Origin: Azolla caroliniana
Lineage: Eukaryota > Polypodiophyta
DNA: 64,000 nt
Direction: 5' to 3'
Assembly (NCBI GenBank): GCA_043228905.1
Contig: JBHGNT010000009.1
Coordinates: 8,432,001-8,496,000 of the forward strand
The notes beneath the pieces are model-generated. The model saw nothing but the letters and a program-made list of their open reading frames with translations, had not been told where the DNA came from and ran no database searches. The position numbers and the translations under genes are program-made. Of the stretch, positions 53,142 through 63,736 are shown one piece after another. Every line of letters begins with the position of its first letter. The first letter of the stretch is position 1.

Positions 53142-54256
53142 TTGATGGAGGAAGCGGCGGCTCGCCACGCGGAGACCATCCACTACTTGGCGTCGGCGGG
53201 AATCCGGGTCAAGAGTGATGAAGTCCAGAAAACGAAGGACTTCGGGTTCTGGCCATTAATGTTGGAAGGCCTAGCCGGCGTACGGCTAAGGAAAGAGGAA
53301 GCGAATTGCGCAGAAAGACGGGTCCAGGAGGTAACTGGGTGGAGTGACCCGGTCGAAGAGAAGACGGGCTTCGTGGAAGCCGCGTGCCAAAACTACGAGG
53401 TTCTGGTGGAAGACAAGCGCGCGGGAAAGACCGGGGGGGCTGGACCCTCACAACGGTATGACACCCGGTTCGGGCTGAAGCAGAATGATGTCGGTGCATC
53501 CGGCGCACCGGACAAGGCCAAGAAGGCCGATTACCGGTTGAGCACAAAGATTGAAAGGACCACGGACCTACGAAAGGTCCTGGAGGAACGGATCCCTCGA
53601 CAACAAAGTGGAGCTGTCGCTGAGGGAAGTGCTCGGTATCGCCAAGAAGGAGTTCCACAACTCCATCGTAGACTTGGTGAAGCGGAAAAGGCTTTCGATG
53701 GAGCCAGAGCCAGAGAAGCTGGTGGAGGTGCGAACCGACGCACCTAGAAGACATGGCCCTGGAGGACAAGTTGGCGGAAAGCCACTACTTGAGGCTACAT
53801 TGGGCTAGGGCCACTACGGAAACCCCTGTTCAGATCGGGGACGTCCAGGAGCCGGTGGTGGCGTTGGTAGACCATGGTTTGGAGATCAACTTGATATCCA
53901 TGGACTTCTACAAGAAGGGAAAGTGGACGATCAACACCACGCACGGGTGGAAGATACGCGCGGTGACACGCGCTACAGAGGAGCTGCATGGTGCATGCCC
54001 GAATGTATGCGTAAAGATCGGTGACGTCGAGATAGATCAACACTTCTTTGTGCAGGAGACCTCCTCGCACCCGGTGATACTCGGCGAGCCATACATTACG
54101 GCGGCATGGATGGAAACGAAGGTGCTTGACAACGGATCGGCGTACGCGCGCGTGAAGAGCCAAGACAAACATCGCTCTGTTCAATTTTTGACGGTGAGGC
54201 CGAACCATGAGCGTAATCGTGAGACCCTTGGCGGCGAGGGCCGAGGGGAGTTTTAG
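53142..54256 (+). pseudogene. Gypsy F linker and aspartic protease, active site D-H-G
   Basis: The gag phase continues to about 53640, then shifts frame twice. The frame 53753-54256 carries the retropepsin-like domain: 'VVALVDHGLEINLISMDF' is the active-site loop, with histidine where Asp-Thr/Ser-Gly is standard, and 'HPVILGEPYI' is the second conserved block. Other features of the fold look preserved, so the change may be family-wide rather than local. Confidence 0.72.
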
Positions 54257-54299
54257 AGAGGGCTATCAAGGCGTGGGGCCGAGATAGTCCGGACACCCC

Positions 54300-55641
54300 G
54301 GAAGAACCCCACACATGTACCATAGATAGGAAATTTTGGTTCTTCGATAATGGAGGTTGTACTATAACCGACATCAGTGGCCGCGAAAAGAAGCGGGTGG
54401 AAGAAAGAATCAGGGCGTACGGAGTCCTCGGCCCTGGCGAAGAGATTGGCAGTGCCGTGGAGGCGGTCTCCTTCGATGACACCTTGGGGGAATTCCGTGA
54501 GGTTGTCGAAGGAGGCCTTAGCGAAGACCGGGCAGTTCCGGTTGGTTCAGTGGAGATGTACGAAGTCATCGCTGACTTTGGGAAATGGGTCGGGTCTGGT
54601 CGGACGGCTCGCGTGGATACCAGGTACAAGACTGTGGACCGGAATGTGAGGCCAGACCCAAGTTTACGAGACCCAAGTTTACGAGATCCGGCTGGCATAG
54701 GACACCGATTCACCGACATAATGCTACGAGAGCTCAAGGTAGGTGGGGGTGGCTTTATACTGCCGGCGGAGGAGGACCGGTTTCGGAGAATGCTTAGGAG
54801 GCACGGAAAGGCCTTCACATTCTCGCCGGAGGAGATTGGGTGCGTAGACCCGACGATTGTGGAACCAATGGTGATCTTCATGGTACCGCATGTACCGTGG
54901 AATCTCAAACCGATTCCAGTACCCAGAGCTCACATCCCGAAGCTGATGGAGTTGCTGAAATAGAAGGTGGATATGGGCATCCTCGAACCGTCGAGTGCCC
55001 CGTATTCTAATCGGTGGTTTACTGTGCCCAAGAAGAACGGCATGCTGTGCTTCATTCAAGACCTGCAACCGGTCAACAAGGTGACCTTTCAGAACGTAGG
55101 AATTGGACCGACCATAGACGAGTTCACGGAGGCCTTCGCCGGAAGGTCAATTTACTCGGTTGGTGATCTGTACTCGGGATACGATCAGTTCCAGCTAGCC
55201 ATGGAGAGCGGGGACATTACGACGATGCGGACTCCTCTCGGCCTAGGACGGATGTGTACCCTTCCGCAAGGAGGGACGAACTCGGTAGCCCACATGGTGA
55301 ACGCAATGAACAAAGTGCTAAGGGATTGTATCCCGGACATCACCATGCCATTCTTACACGACATCTTGATCAAAGGATGCATGGTGGAGGATAAGGACGA
55401 GACAATTGGACTTGATGGATGCCGGAAATTCGTTGCCGACCACGTCAATGACTGCGAGAAGGTGCTGCAAAGACTAGAGGGCGTGAGGCTCACCTTCTCC
55501 AGGGAAAAATCAGCCTTAGGGAAATCGGAGATCATGGTCGTCGGAAACCTATGCGGGCCATTTGGTCGGAAACCGTCACCGGCCAAGGTAGAGGCCATCT
55601 CTGCGATGAAGCGCGACTGCAATTCGGTCACGGAAGTCTAG
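54300..55641 (+). pseudogene. Gypsy F reverse transcriptase, catalytic motif F-L-H-D
   Basis: Frame 54397-54963, TAG, then 54967-55641 in the same phase. RT blocks are 'PVPRAHIPKLMELLK', 'GILEPSSAPYSNRWFTVPKK', 'LCFIQDLQPVNKVT', 'DLYSGYDQFQLA', 'TPLGLGRMCTLPQGGTNS', and 'MPFLHDILIKGC' where Y/F-x-D-D is expected. The first catalytic aspartate is His (CAC), which should abolish polymerase activity. Ends in TAG at 55639-55641. Confidence 0.82.
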
Positions 55642-56330
55642 AGATTCTTGGGAGCATGCGCGTTCTACCATATTTGGATCCCGCATTACACCCACGTCGC
55701 GGAGCCGCTCTATGGATTGCTGAAGAAAGGGCGCAATTTTGAGTGGAGAGAGGAGCATACGGAGTCGGTCCGGAAAATGAAAGAAGCACTTGCTGCGGCG
55801 TCGGCACTCCGGAAAGCGGTCTACAATAAAGACATTCTGATTTACGTGACCGTAGACACGAGTCTGACCGGAATCGGATGGGTGATCAACTAGGAGGATG
55901 AGAATAGCACGAGGTTCCCCATCCGGTTCGGCGTGAAAGTCCTCAGTAAACGACATAGAGGGTACGCCCAGGTTAAACGCGAACTCTGGGGTATCATTTC
56001 AGTGGTCAAGGCCGACAAAGACTACCTGATCGAGATGGAGGGGATAATTGAGATGGACTGCCTGCCGATTCTCGGTATGGTTTCTGGATGCGTGACGCCG
56101 GACCTGGCAATGCTCAGGTGGATAACGTACATCAAGTCCCTGAATCCGGAAATACGACAAATTTCCGGAAAAGAAAACGCCATGGCCGACATGCTGTGGA
56201 GGGCGAGATTCGATGATGAGGATGGCATGGTTTCGGAGGACGAAGAAGTTGGCGTGGACTTCTTCGAGACGGCTTACGTAACAACAAGGGGAGCACTCTG
56301 GCGCTTAACGAGTTCGACGAGAGCAAGTAT
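55642..56330 (+). pseudogene. Gypsy F RNase H
   Basis: Same phase as RT: 'FYHIWIPHYTHVAEPLYGLL', then 'IYVTVDTSLTGIGWVIN' with TAG at 55891-55893. The frame continues 'GYAQVKRELWGIISVVKADK', 'IEMDCLPILGMVSG', 'LRWITYIKSLNPEIRQIS' and 'NAMADMLWRARFDDEDG'. It matches the RNase H piece of gypsy H at 63737-64000 block for block. Confidence 0.8.
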
Positions 56331-56439
56331 GATGGGGAGTGGCTCCAGATCGGCGGGTTCCTAAAGATAATGACACCAGACGTGGTGTGGACGAAGGAAG
56401 AGACCAACCGGATTCGGAAGAAAGCGTACCAATTCTTCC

Positions 56440-57678
56440 TATAGGATGGGTGCATATGGAAGCACCCGAAGAAGAGAAACGGTATCCCGCTCCGGGTTGT
56501 GGCGAAGAAAGAGGAACAGGTGGAACTGCTGATGGCGTACCACGAGAGTCCCTGGGCCGGACACCGCGGGACGTGGGCCACATTCGAGAAGCTGAAGGGG
56601 AAGTACTGGTGGCCGGGACTATACCGGGACGTGCATTGGTTCGTGACGGCTTGCGAAGGCTGTCAGATGCACTCCATAGTCCGACATCGGGATGAGCTCC
56701 ACCCGAACCTACCCTTCGACCGTCCACTTCAAGTGGATGGTGGATTTGGTGATGATGCCAATGGGGGTAGGGCAGATGTGATATCTGGTGCTGGCTCGAG
56801 AGAACTTGACGAACCAAGTGGAACGCCGAGCGTTGCCGAACAAAACGACCGCGGCCGTGTGCCAATTTCTGATCGAAGAAGTGGTATGCCGGTACGGGTG
56901 CGTAGGAAAGATCGTAGCCGACCGCAGAGAATTGGACGCACAAGAGGCTGAAGAGCTGTTTGACCGGCTAGGGGTTAAACTCTCGCTCACCACGGCATAC
57001 AATCCGGAGGCAAACGGGAAGGTGGAACATGGACACGGGCCGATCGTCAAAGTGTTAGTGCGGGCATGTGGAGGCCAAGTCGGAAACTGGCCACGGTTCT
57101 TACCCTATGCGTTGTGGGCCGACCGAACTACGCACAGTTCGGTAACCGGGTTCATGTCGGCAGAGTTGATGTATGGGCTGAAGCCGGTCATGCCAATGGA
57201 GCAAACGATCTCCTCATGGGCCACAGTGGACTGGAGAGACGACATGAGCCGGGAGGAGCTATTAGCGGCGTGGATCCGACAGTTCGAGTGAAGACCGGAG
57301 GATGTCGAACGAGCTGCGGAAAAGCTGCGGGCCGCGAGGGTAAAGAACAAGGGACGATTCGACCAGACTCACCGACTAAGGTCGAAAAAAATCGAGGAAG
57401 GCAACTGGGTTCTGGTATATGACAACAACCTCGACAACCAACACTAGGCAGTGCGGAAGTTCACAAGAAGGTGGTTCGGGCCTTACGTGGTGACAAGCGC
57501 CAACGACAATGGGACCGACCATCTCGCGGAGCGTGACGGGACAAGGATGGCAATACCGGTGGCCAGGAAAAGGATCAAAGCGTTCAAAAAGCGGCATGAG
57601 GATGAACCAGACCTGGACGACTTGGATAGCGAGGACGACCGGTTCAGAGCGAATGGCGATCCGGAGGACGAAGGGTAA
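56440..57678 (+). pseudogene. Gypsy F integrase and pol C-terminus
   Basis: 56499-56951 has the zinc domain H-x-H and C-x2-C ('YHESPWAGHRGTW', 'ACEGCQMHS'). A frameshift near 56730 and a TGA near 56778 follow. 56788-57291 has 'QFLIEEVVCRYGCVGKIVAD' (second Asp) and 'AYNPEANGKVEHGH' with the catalytic Glu. After TGA (57289-57291) and a TAG, the C-terminal part reads 'FTRRWFGPYVVTSAND' and ends E-D-E-G at 57678. No chromodomain was recognised. Confidence 0.8.
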
Positions 57679-57751
57679 GCGCGGGCCGGTCTTCTCCGGC
57701 AAGAGTCAATTTTGGCGCATACCAGTGGATGCGCGGTTAGGTGGGGGTTGA

Positions 57752-58434
57752 TGTCATGGAGAAAACCGTGCCTAGGCGGAATCGGAGAATAATGTGCGCA
57801 AACCGGCCCTTACACGCGGGCACAAGTTTTGTTGTAATGTACATATTTAGGTACAAGTCGGCTGATGTGAATATCCTAGGTCGCACGGATTTGATAAGTA
57901 GGAAATCGAGGCATATCTCTGTCCGAAAGGACAGAGAATAAAGATGATGTAACAAGTTGTAACGGCCTCCCTCCTTGGGCTATAAAAGAGAGGGAGAGGA
58001 ATGGTAAAAGGGATCGCTTTTGTCAAGGATGAAGTGCTATCGGACTAGGACTGAGCTCTTCTCCGTCTTTCTTTGTATTGGCTCTGTGCAAGTTTTGGGG
58101 AGGCTGACTCTGCTCCGCGGAACGCTCGAGTGCTTTTGGCAGAGTCTCCATCTCGCTCTTCTGTGTGCGTGTGCGTAGGCGTAGGAGATTTGTCGCTCAC
58201 CGGCCTACTGGTTGTAACCCCTTTTTCATCAAAATATATATATACATATACACATTCGTCTCGTTTCCGTTGTTTCATTCGGTTGCGGTTTCTGTGTATC
58301 TCTGTGTGTGTGTGTGTGTGTGTGGAAGCACGACCGTTGTCTTTCTTGCTCCTACTCCTGATCGATTATTCCTCGATCGTAGACCCCCCTGTGGTCCCGC
58401 CTCGTTCTATACGCATGCGCGTAACAACACGACA
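57752..58434 (+). repeat. Gypsy F 3' LTR
   Basis: 683 bp, TGTCATGGAG...AACACGACA. It carries a segment at about 58010-58050 missing from the 5' LTR. TATA at about 57978-57988. Confidence 0.9.
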
Positions 58435-60476
58435 CCATTTCTCATCGTAGGCCGGTCCGGAGTTGGGACATAACTTCTGGTTCCGGTCCAAGGGTGTGGA
58501 GATTAGTCGACATGCCGTCATGCCGAACTTGTACAACATATTCAACACATAGTGTCTTTGTGAGAGCAATATGCCATCGGGGGTCCGGATCACCTGAATC
58601 CCAAGAAAATAATGAAGGTCCCCCAAGTCCTTCATTTCAAATGCGTCTGACAGTTGGAACTTCACTCTGCTGATTTTATCCAGTCTGGGTCTGGTGATGA
58701 CTAAATCATCAACATATAGCAGGATATAAACCGGACCGTCCAGGCCTTTCCGAATGAACAGTGACGAGTTCGACTTTGAGGCCACAAACCCCATCTTATG
58801 CAACCGGTGTGTGATCTTCCCATTCCAAGATCGGGGCTTTGCTTCAGACCCTAAAACGACTTCTTGAGTCAGCATACTGCCGACTTGTTCATCTCCGATT
58901 GGAAACTGTGCAGTTGGATCGGTTTACACTGTCGGGGGGGGTCAACCAGGTCCCATGTGTTGTTGGAATCAAGTGCCTGCATTTCTTCCTCCATAGTAGC
59001 ACGCCAATTTGCGTCTTTTGCTTCTTTTGTGTAGCTCTTCGGATCACGCACTTCCGCCACCTTAGTCATTTACGCATAGTTATGCGCCATGTACTCATTG
59101 TATCTATACCTCATGACGGTTTTCTTTTGGCGGATTGAGCAATGTATCTTTTTGTTAGCCGGTTTGAGGCCCTTCTTGGCCGGTTTAGACTTCCTTTCTG
59201 AAGATCCGCCTTCTTCCTTTCCGGGGCCAGATTTGTTCCGATCCGACCCTTCACTTCCGGTATTGTATTCTGACATCTTCTTCTTCCCCTTCTCTTTGCG
59301 CGTGAATCGTCTCCTCGGTTCCTTGCGCGGGTAGAGGACGACAGAGTTTCAACTACTCGCCGTTTCTTCATCCGACTGGTCATCCTGACTCAGCCGCTCA
59401 TTTGGCCAACTTAGCCGGAATGAGATCGGACTCTCATCTAGAGTACCGAATCCTTCATCTTCTACCTGGACCTCTTTGGGCTCACTAGCCTCATCTTCAG
59501 GAATCGGGTCGGAGTCAGAAGTTGGAGTCGGTAGAGAGTACCATGATGTTGATTCATCAAACTCGACATCTCGGCTTACTCAGACTTGTTTAGTCTAGGG
59601 GTTATAACACTTATACCCCTTCTGTTCATGCGAGTAACCGATTAGCATGCACTTCTCCAACTTCAGATCCAACTTCCTCCGCTTCTCATCCGGTATATGC
59701 ACATATGCTATGCTACCGAAGATCTGAAGGTGTCTCAAATTCGGCGTCCACCCAAAATAAAGCTGATGTGATGACAACTTGTCCTTGATCCTGTTTTGGA
59801 TGTAGATGGCCATCCGGACCGCCTCAGCCTAGTAGAATTTGGGCATGCTCTTCTCCTCTAGTATTGCCCTTGTTGCGTCGACAATCGACTGGTTCTTTCT
59901 CTCGACCACATCATTTTGTTCCGGTGTGTATTGGCAGCTGAATTCTCTCTGAATTCCATTCTGCTGTAGATAATAGTTGAACTGCCCAGAAAAGTATTCT
60001 TTTCCGCCATCCGACCGTAGGGACTTGATCTTCCTCTTTGTTTCCCTTTCGACTAAACTTTGAAGGTTCTGAAAATAGTCAAAGACTTCACTTTTCTTCT
60101 CGATGAGATAGATCCATGTGTGCCGGTTGTAATCGTCGATGAAGGAGAAGAAATACTGACTCCTGCCAACACTAATGTTCTGTGCTGGTCCCCATACATC
60201 CGAATGGATTAGATCGAGCTTGTTACGACTCCGGTTTCATTCGGTGGGGAATTTAAGCCGGTGTTGCTTCCCAAGTCGGCAGGCTCCACATATTTGGGCC
60301 TTCCGACCACTAAAATTTGGCAATCCGAACACAACTTGTTTCGATTGCAGATCTTGAAGCCTCCGGTAGTTGACGTGGTCGATTTGCTTATGCCAAAGAT
60401 CGATATTCGATTCAATCTTTTGTCCTTTGGAAAACATGGCGGTGCCAACGTCATTTGTGTTGAGGATGGGTTTAGG
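58435..60476 (-). pseudogene. Copia G: pre-integrase, integrase and partial RT (right of gypsy F)
   Basis: Minus strand from 60476: pre-integrase and zinc domain ('LWHKQIDHVNY', 'CGACRLGKQHRLKFP'), integrase fragments to about 59880, post-integrase 59813-59595 ('LRHLQIFGSIAYVHIPDEKR'), acidic linker 59383-59111, RT start 59069-58869 ('MEEEMQALDSNNTWDLVDPP'). A deletion removes the RT fingers and half of the palm, joining 'RQCKPI' to the 'GFQSEMNKSAVC' region. The frame 58875-58440 then has the intact active site 'ILLYVDDLVIT'. Gag is missing beyond 60476. Confidence 0.82.
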
Positions 60477-61477
60477 GTTTAGATCAATGGGGGATTTTTT
60501 GGGGATAAAAGAAAGCTTTGTACTTTAAATCAAAATTAATATTAACTAGTCGCCGAACGCCGGTTGGCCGGATGCCGCTGGTTACCGGTGGCTACCGCCT
60601 CGCCGACGGATGCCGCCGGTTATCGGTGGCCGCCGCCTCACCGGTGCACCGCGGGATGTCGGTTCAACAAGCTTGCTGGCTCCATCGGATCACCGGTTTC
60701 CGGTGTGCCACCGTCGCTTTGCCAGCTGCCGCCGGAGCACCGGCTCCATCGCCGGACCGGTTTTGGTTGGCCAAAACCTTTATGAGTGCTAGGCCACCTC
60801 CACTCTTAGTTCAAGTTACCTTGAACTCTCTATGCTCCACACATAGACACAAAGATAATAGCTTTTCCTCTACCTTATATATGATGAGAGCCGTATTTGT
60901 CATGCCTATGTGGGATATCTCACAGTTTTCTCTTTTCCTTTCACAAACTTTATACCCTCATATCTTGACATCTAGTTGTCCGTTTCTCGTGTAATAAAGT
61001 GCATTCGAAAGCTCTTGAAGGCCTCCATCATTTTGCACTTAGATATTAAACTTATTTAAAATGTTATCTTCACTATTATTGTTTTATGTGATTCATACTC
61101 GATTTTGTATGTTTTATGTGATTTTCACACCATTGCCGAAAATCTTCACGACATCCACCCCCACCAAACCGCACGTCCTCCGGTACGTGCCAAGAAGAGA
61201 GAAAGTGAGATTTCGGCAATGGTGATTAGCATGACTCCTCCACGTCGAGCATGTCCTTTCATTTGCACTCGAATCATGGTTGCTAGCCAATCCACCATAT
61301 CATTCGTCTTTTCTTTGCTTTACCATGACTTGTTGTCATGGCCCGTTGCTCCCTTCTTGAGTGCTCCCTTCCTGAGGATAATCGTTTAAGTCTCATAAAT
61401 GTCTCAATCGTCTCCTTGCTCAAGGAACTTGGACTCATTCATAGTAGTGTCTTTGATAGATGTTTTGATCACATCCG
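60477..61477. other. Intergenic, with a 38-bp GC-rich direct repeat
   Basis: No gene recognised. At about 60567-60643 two adjacent copies of a roughly 38-bp unit (CGGATGCCGCYGGTTAYCGG then TGGCYRCCGCCTC) make a GC-rich island in AT-rich DNA. From 61130 on, sequence may be the truncated 3' side of gypsy H, but no LTR was found. Confidence 0.4.
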
Positions 61478-62809
61478 TCAAATCCTCATGGCTCGCTTGG
61501 CCATCGCCATCCCTTGCCATATTTTGCACAAATTCTTCGTTGCACGCATCAACTTTAACCCTTCTTCCCCGTCATTATCCTTCTCTTGGGTCTTACATCG
61601 GTTAAAGCCCAAGTCTCCGGAAAGAGTGTGGAGGGACCCATACATTTCCATCGTTTGCCTTTTTCGTGCCGCACTTAGCCATTTCCATCTTAATGTTTCT
61701 TGAATCAGCATTGATCTTTGCCTCCTTGCCGTCGTTGCGCGAATTAGCATTGACCTTTTCTTCCTCGCTGCCAGCTTTCGGCTTTTGCCGCATGTATTAG
61801 TTTCAGCCTTCGGTTCTTCGCCATCACCTCCCATCTCTTGGGTCTTACATCGGTTCTCAGACGCAATTGCCCAAGTCTCTGGAAAGAGTGTGGAGGAAAT
61901 TTGGCCGTCGTCATTGTTTGTACTATCTTTGTCCTTCTCTTCCTTTTTGCCACCATCCTTCTCTCCGGTCTCACGTTGGTTCTCGGACACAACCGCCAAA
62001 GTCTCTAGAATTAGTGGGCCGGATTCCTTAGTATTACCTTCCTCCGTCTCTCCTCCATCTTCCGTCTCTTCGGTCTCACGTTGCCTTTCGATCGCAACTG
62101 TTGAAGTCTCTGGAGTTAGCAATGGGAAAGTCTCAACAGGACCAATCGCCATTGACTCGTTCATAGCCCTCTCCGACTCGATGTCGTTTTTCGTGGCTAT
62201 CTCTTCAATCTCATGCCCTCGCTTGATCTTCCCATCCGCTTCCGGATTGTAGGCAGTCGCGAGGGAGAGCTTCACGCCTAGTCGTTCGAAGAGCTCTGTC
62301 GCTTCGTTCGCATCCAACTCCCCTCGGTCGGCCACTATCTTCCCCACACATCCGTATCGGCAAACAACCTCTTCAAGCAGAAATTTGCAAATGGCTGAAG
62401 TCGTGTTATTTGTCAAGGCTCGTCCTTCCACTTGATTTGTCAAGTCTTCTCTTGCGAGCACTAAGTACTTCATTTGTCCCACTCCCATTGGCATCGAGAC
62501 TAGATCCACCATCCATTTGAAGTGTATGGTGAGTGGGTATGTTGGCTGTAACTCATCATGATGACGTATATTTGAATATATTTGGCAAGTTTTGCATGTG
62601 GACACGAAATGGAGTACATCTTTGTACATGCTTGGCCACCAGTACTTCTCCTTCAACTTTTCGAACATAGCCCATGTTCCTCTATGACTTGCCCAAGCAC
62701 TCTCCTGGAATTCGGTCATCAGCGTCTCTTGCTCTTCTTTCTTCACCACCACTCGACGTGGTATTCCTGTCCTTCTTTTTGGATGTCGCCAAAGGAATCC
62801 TCCCTTCAA
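61478..62809 (-). pseudogene. Gypsy H integrase joined to an acidic repeat region (443 codons)
   Basis: The first 200 or so residues are a gypsy integrase like gypsy F: 'FQESAWASHRGTWAMFEKLK', C-K-T-C zinc pair, first Asp in 'HFKWMVDLVSMP', second Asp in 'GCVGKIVADRGELD', and then 'TAYNPEADGKIKRGH', where the catalytic Glu of gypsy F (G-K-V-E) is Lys. Directly after this, similarity to gypsy F stops. About 240 residues follow with a four-fold degenerate repeat of the form P-E-T-x-A-V-x-S-E-N-x-R-x-T, separated by E/D/G/K-rich spacers. The frame is open through both parts. Confidence 0.7.
61590..62130 (-). repeat. Four-fold degenerate repeat in the gypsy H tail
   Basis: On the plus strand the core TCTTGGGTCTTACATCGGTT...CCCAAGTCTCYGGAAAGAGTG recurs near 61593 and 61839, and related GGTCTCACGTTG...AAAGTCTCTRGARTTAG forms near 61967 and 62070. 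Spacing is irregular. The origin is unknown. Confidence 0.6.
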
Positions 62810-63007
62810 GAAGTATCAGTAAGCTTTCTTCCCGACTCGTAGGGCCTCCTCCTTTGTCAACGAAGCATCTGTCGTCAATGTTCTTAGGAATCTACTGATT
62901 AGTAACCACTCTCCTTCATACTTGTTCTCGTTGAAGGCGTGGAGGGTTTGCGTGTCCTGGTCTTCCGCCGACAATCGAGCCATCTTGAAGAAGTCGAGGG
63001 CGACATC
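62810..63007 (-). pseudogene. Gypsy H segment between RNase H and integrase
   Basis: Minus strand reads 'HAFNENKYEGEWLLISRFLR' and 'LTKEEALRVGKKAY', then a TGA at 62813-62815. It is equivalent to gypsy F 56300-56445 and is cut on its right by the solo LTR. Confidence 0.7.
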
Positions 63008-63731
63008 TGTTAGGAAACAGGTCCCTCCGAATGGGAAGGGAGAAGAACAGTGTTGATGAGCAAACTCGGCCGAGGCCGATAGGCCTCGCCCGAAACCGGA
63101 TGAGGAGTACCCGGCTACGGAGAGTCGGATAGCGTAGACCCGGTGAGAACCGGATGAGGAGTACCCGGCTACGGAGAGCCGGATGGTGCAGACCCGGTGA
63201 GAACCGGATGACGAGTGCCCGACAAGATCCGGATGATGCAGGCCCGGTGAGGAGCGCTCTTCGGATGAAGAGACATACTCGTAAATATGTTTCTGAGAGT
63301 CCATCGTGGCTATATTTGTAAATAGCCGAAAAGTCATATTAGTATAAATATGACTTAGGGCAAACTTTTTGATGTTAGTTTTTTTTTGTTGTTGTCATTC
63401 TTGTTGGTGCAAGAAGAGAGAGCGCGTAACAGTGTACAGAGAGTGAGAGAGAGGAAGAGGTCGGTGCCTCTGTTGTAACCGCTGCCTGTGGCGAAGGTCA
63501 TGAGCGCGAGGTCGTTGCCTCCGTGAGCTCACTGTTGTAATCATTGTGATATAGTGATAGTTTGGAGTCTGTGGACTCCCGTGGTTTTTCCCTCTCAGGG
63601 TTTTCCACGTTAAACATCCTGTGTACTTTTCTCTCCTTTGTGTCGTGTATTTTCGTTTCCCGTTTTCTGCGTATGATTCTAAGCTCGGTTGTGGCCAAGC
63701 ATTGCGCATAGGGAGTGTGCAGTTCTTGTCA
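63008..63731 (+). repeat. Solo LTR (copia D family) in gypsy H
   Basis: 724 bp, TGTTAGGAAACAGGTCCC...AGTTCTTGTCA, flanked by TSD ACATC (63003-63007 and 63732-63736). About three units of the 54-bp minisatellite (63095-63245), TATA in AGTATAAATATGAC near 63340-63353, and CTCGGTTGTGGCCAAG near the end. The gypsy H coding sequence continues on both sides. Confidence 0.9.
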
Positions 63732-63736
63732 ACATC

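Larger units (their letters stand above)
51440..58434 (+). mobile_element. Gypsy F: full-length Ty3/gypsy element, decayed coding region
   Basis: A 6995-bp element inserted in copia G. LTRs are 51440-52082 and 57752-58434, TGTCG...CGACA ends, PBS 52087-52102, coding region 52128-57678, polypurine tract GGTGGGGGTTGA before the 3' LTR. Domain order gag-protease-RT-RNase H-integrase is that of Ty3/gypsy. Flanks are CCGT (51436-51439) and CCAT (58435-58438), a 4-bp TSD with one CpG-type transition. Copia G reads in phase across the site with this 4-bp TSD. Many stops and frameshifts. Confidence 0.9.
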
